A stretch of DNA of 64,000 bases from positions 269,751-333,750 of the forward strand of contig JAHZDZ010000001.1 in the NCBI GenBank assembly GCA_019422105.1. The letters are read 5' to 3'. The notes beneath the pieces were generated by a model. The model had not been told where the DNA came from. It was given only the letters and a program-made list of their open reading frames with translations, and searched no databases. Position 1 is the first letter of the stretch. Every line of letters begins with the position of its first letter. This DNA comes from Bacillota bacterium. GTDB lineage: Bacteria > Bacillota > Clostridia > Lachnospirales > Anaerotignaceae. Below are positions 61,458 through 64,000 of this stretch, one piece after another. Position numbers and translations under genes: made by a program.

Positions 61458-62003
61458 CTAACCCTTTAACACATCAATATTTTTTACAACATAATCCACA
61501 CCGGAAATAATCGTAAATACCGTAGCCAACACAATGAGTACCTCGCCGATTACCTCAAACAGAAAGCCTTGAAAACCAAGCAAAACATATATGACCATTA
61601 TCATCTGTGAAATGGTTTTCAGCTTTCCCCATACTGACGCAGCAATCACAATACCGCCCTCAACAGCAATCAGACGGAAGCCTGTAATAATAAACTCGCG
61701 GCTGATAATAATGATTACCACCCAGGCACTTAAATCCTTCATCTGTACCATGCAAATCATTGCGGCGGAAACCAAAAGCTTATCTGCCAGCGGGTCCATA
61801 AACTTTCCAAAATTCGTTACCATGTTTCTGCTTCTGGCAATATAGCCGTCTAAGGTATCCGTCAGGGACGCAATAACAAAAATAGCCACACCAATATAGC
61901 GGTTCAGGGGTGCAGGCACCCAGCCGCTTACCAAAACAACCACAAATATGGGAATCATAATCACTCGGGATATGGTCAGCTTATTCGCTAGGTTCATTTC
62001 CAT
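61458..62003 (-). CDS. pgsA: CDP-diacylglycerol-glycerol-3-phosphate 3-phosphatidyltransferase
   Basis: A 181-residue CDP-alcohol phosphotransferase that makes phosphatidylglycerolphosphate, the committed step of phosphatidylglycerol synthesis. The catalytic motif D-G-x2-A-R-x8-G-x3-D-x3-D is visible in DTLDGYIARSRN...GKFMDPLADK. About five membrane helices. It overlaps the end of rimO by 23 bases, so translation is coupled. GGGAGG lies before the ATG at 62003. Confidence 0.95.
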   Translation of the reverse strand: MEMNLANKLTISRVIMIPIFVVVLVSGWVPAPLNRYIGVAIFVIASLTDTLDGYIARSRNMVTNFGKFMDPLADKLLVSAAMICMVQMKDLSAWVVIIIISREFIITGFRLIAVEGGIVIAASVWGKLKTISQMIMVIYVLLGFQGFLFEVIGEVLIVLATVFTIISGVDYVVKNIDVLKG

Positions 62004-63339
62004 AATACGCCTCCCCTATCAGGTCGTAATCGCTGGCCTCCGTCACCAGCACATCTACAAAATCACCTGATAAAATCTCATTTTCACTACTTACGAAAAC
62101 CAGACCGTCAATGTCTGGCGCGTCCTTATAGCTTCTGGCACAGTAAACCCTTTCCTCGGGAAGACGTCCCTCTGCCAGCACCCTTATGACGCTTCCAGTC
62201 GCCGTGTCACATTTTTCCGCCGAAATGAACTTCTGTATTTCCATAATGGTATCCCTGCGTTTTTCCTTTAACTCTTCCGCAATCTGGTTTTCCATTCTGG
62301 CGGCAGGTGTTCCTTCCTCCATAGAATAGGTGAAAACGCCCAGTCTGTCAAATTTCATTTCCTCTACAAACCCAACCAGATCCTGAAATTCTTCCTCATT
62401 TTCCCCCGGAAAACCGACAATCAGCGTTGTTCTGATACAAATATCAGGCATTGCCTTTCTGAGTTTACTTATCTTTTCTTTTATGAGGGATTGACTGCTA
62501 CGCCGCCCCATGCGCTTTAGTACCGCGTCATTTCCGTGCTGAATAGGCATATCAATATAATGGCAGATTTTTTCTTCCTCTTTCATAGTACGTATGATTT
62601 CATCCGTCAGAGTTTCAGGATAGCAGTACAAAATCCGTATCCATTCTATCCCTTCAATACGGCAAAGGCTTCTCAAAAGCTCCGGAAGCTTCTGCTCCCC
62701 ATAAAGGTCACGGCCATATATGGATGTATCCTGTGCCACCAAAATCAGTTCCTTCACACCCTGCGAAGCTAAAACTTGAGCCTCCTCCACAAGGCTTTCC
62801 ATTGTTCTGCTTCTGTGCCTGCCACGCAGAGAAGGGATAACGCAATAGGTACAGTGATTGTCACAGCCCTCCGAAATTTTCAGATATGCATAATAGCCTG
62901 CTGTGGAAAGCATTCTCAGCTTTCCATTCTCATTATTCATAGGTGTATTGATGTCAGCCAGACTTTTGAAATGGCTTTCGCCCTCCAAGATACGCCCCGC
63001 TGTCTCCACAATGGCTTCGTAGGCCGCTGTCCCGACAACGGCATCCACCTCCGGCATTTCCTCAAATATTTCCTTTTCATACCGCTGTCCCAGACAGCCC
63101 GCCACAATAATACCGCGGCAGCGGCCCGTTTTTTTGTATTGCGCCATTTCCAGTATCGTTTCTATGCTTTCCTCCAGCGCGTCCTTTATAAAGCAGCATG
63201 TGTTAATGATTATAATGTCTGCGTCTTTTTCCTCCGCTACGATTGTCATGCCCGCCTCTTTCAGTATTCCAAGCATAACCTCGCTGTCAACGCGGTTTTT
63301 GTCGCAGCCCAAAGAAGTAAATGCGATATTTGCCTTCAA
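61981..63339 (-). CDS. rimO: Ribosomal protein uS12 methylthiotransferase RimO
   Basis: A 452-residue radical SAM enzyme that adds a methylthio group to Asp88-type residue of ribosomal protein S12. The N-terminal MTTase domain has conserved cysteines (SLGCDKN, NTCCFI, GCLGQRY), the radical SAM motif is EGCDNHCTYCVIP, and a C-terminal TRAM domain (about 385-450) closes the protein. It opens the rimO-pgsA transcription unit. Confidence 0.95.
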   Translation of the reverse strand: MKANIAFTSLGCDKNRVDSEVMLGILKEAGMTIVAEEKDADIIIINTCCFIKDALEESIETILEMAQYKKTGRCRGIIVAGCLGQRYEKEIFEEMPEVDAVVGTAAYEAIVETAGRILEGESHFKSLADINTPMNNENGKLRMLSTAGYYAYLKISEGCDNHCTYCVIPSLRGRHRSRTMESLVEEAQVLASQGVKELILVAQDTSIYGRDLYGEQKLPELLRSLCRIEGIEWIRILYCYPETLTDEIIRTMKEEEKICHYIDMPIQHGNDAVLKRMGRRSSQSLIKEKISKLRKAMPDICIRTTLIVGFPGENEEEFQDLVGFVEEMKFDRLGVFTYSMEEGTPAARMENQIAEELKEKRRDTIMEIQKFISAEKCDTATGSVIRVLAEGRLPEERVYCARSYKDAPDIDGLVFVSSENEILSGDFVDVLVTEASDYDLIGEAYYGNEPSE

Positions 63340-63922
63340 ACGATTATCCCCCCGGCATATGAATTATTTCCATAATTGAAGGGTGCCGAAAACGGACACC
63401 CTATAATTTATTGTTAAAAACAGCTTTCTCCGCTTATTGGAGATGTCGGCAAAAGTTTCCGAGGAGTACCTCAAAATGCTGCGCATTTTTTGGTCGTTTC
63501 ACTCCTCAAAGCTTTCAAAGAGAGCGTTTTGGGGTATGTAAAACGTGGACTCTGTCCATACCTGCAAGCCTTTGAAATGGCTTGATCCAAACCTTGCTCA
63601 AAGTCAGGCAAAGACTGATTTTGTTAGGAAAGCATAGCTTCCGTTAAAGTTTTTTGTCCAACTTTTTTTTAAAAGTTGGTAGGTTTGGGCAAAGCCCAAG
63701 GTTTTTTACAGCCTCAGATTGCTTCTCTTTCGGATTTTCTCCGCTTGTTGGAGATGTTAGCAGATTTTCCGCAGAGACTCTCGCAAACTAAAGTTTGCTC
63801 GGTCGTTTAACTCCTCAAATCCTTCAAAGAAGCTTCTCTTGCCTGCAAGCGGTCAGATTGCTTCTTTTTCGGATTTTCTCCGCTTGTTACGGACATTATA
63901 TCACATTGCTCCTGAAATTTCA
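63340..63922. repeat. Repeat-filled interval between folD and rimO
   Basis: No gene. CAGATTGCTTCTYTTTCGG plus ATTTTCTCCGCTTGTT occurs at 63715 and again at 63854 (139 bases apart), and in degenerate form at 29555. A related CTCCGCTTATTGGAGATGTC unit begins at 63428. Between 63640 and 63680 a hairpin CCAACTTT/AAAGTTGG is followed by T and A runs. On the minus strand the 63.9-kb unit opens with TGTGATATAATG, a promoter-like sequence after folD. Confidence 0.6.
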
Positions 63923-64000
63923 TTAAAAAGATATTCCATTTTGCATTTTTGCCGCTTCCACACAGTTTTTCATCAACATGGCAATTGTCATAGGCCCTAC
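63923..64000 (-). CDS. folD: FolD C-terminus (partial)
   Basis: The last 25 codons of a methylenetetrahydrofolate dehydrogenase/cyclohydrolase. The tail VGPMTIAMLMKNCVEAAK matches the GGVGPMTIAMLLENT-type end of FolD. The rest lies beyond the window. Its position upstream of rimO in the same direction fits clostridial gene order. Confidence 0.8.
   Translation of the reverse strand, partial: VGPMTIAMLMKNCVEAAKMQNGISF

Noticed and set aside
1..64000. Prophage, integrative element or complete insertion sequence
   Set aside because: No integrase, transposase, phage structural or conjugation gene was found; only small palindromic repeats and gene remnants are present.

Overview
The window looks like chromosomal DNA of a low-to-moderate-GC anaerobic Clostridia bacterium, probably within the Lachnospirales. 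This rests on Firmicutes-type markers: an L27 with a cleavable N-terminal extension next to its protease Prp, a Bacillus-type GAAC-N4-GTTC SOS box at recA, the order folD-rimO-pgsA-cinA-recA-recX, clostridial ferredoxin/flavodoxin proteins, AGGAGG-type ribosome binding sites and many intrinsic terminators. A choloylglycine-hydrolase-family enzyme would fit a gut habitat. I see no rRNA, tRNA, prophage, intact insertion sequence or CRISPR array.

Region by region. 1-5.6 kb: the start of sbcD, a lone rfbB, a membrane-anchored GH18 hydrolase, and a GATase/EamA transporter pair. 5.9-13 kb: gltX, a divergent WYL-regulator/DJ-1 pair with a candidate operator, an FAD dehydrogenase and citrate synthase with a promoter and leader hairpin. 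13.4-15.3 kb: a flavodoxin-ferredoxin (EFR1-type), an ArsR regulator and a wrecked ferredoxin-nitroreductase pseudogene. 15.5-17.5 kb: a coupled membrane/glycosyltransferase operon. 18-23.5 kb: a PTS-EIIC/EAL fusion and a P-type ATPase preceded by a Mn2+ (yybP-ykoY) riboswitch. 24.7-27.3 kb: a redox cluster of thioredoxin, membrane ferredoxin, a 47-residue CXXC microprotein, a TlpA-like lipoprotein and an Rrf2 regulator. 27.4-32.4 kb: pirin, a broken methyltransferase, a pentapeptide protein, repeats, and a MutS2-like ATPase behind a long leader with its own promoter and terminator.

32.6-43.6 kb: a fused nadD-yqeK with rsfS, an unusual Fpg/Nei-like protein, a zinc ribbon protein, MerR and S1-domain proteins, an RlmD-like methyltransferase, a secreted protein, a choloylglycine-hydrolase homologue, a NERD protein and TrmO. 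43.6-47.9 kb: a 63-bp tandem repeat, then a nitrilase/GPH-transporter operon divergent from a LysR regulator. 48-51.1 kb: the rplU-prp-rpmA-obgE-yhbY ribosome operon. 51.1-56 kb: a gene broken by one TAG codon, a GNAT enzyme, a 950-residue TPR protein and a radical SAM protein. 56-64 kb: recX, recA, EamA, cinA, DUF2500, pgsA, rimO, dispersed repeats and the 3' end of folD.

The least explained items are: a roughly 190-bp multi-stem element present twice (7.4 and 49.9 kb), whose stems are kept by compensatory changes; the long leader RNA upstream of the MutS2-like gene; the EIIC-EAL fusion; and the thiol-redox cluster with its microprotein. All functional statements are inferred from reading the sequence; no database search or structure prediction was run.
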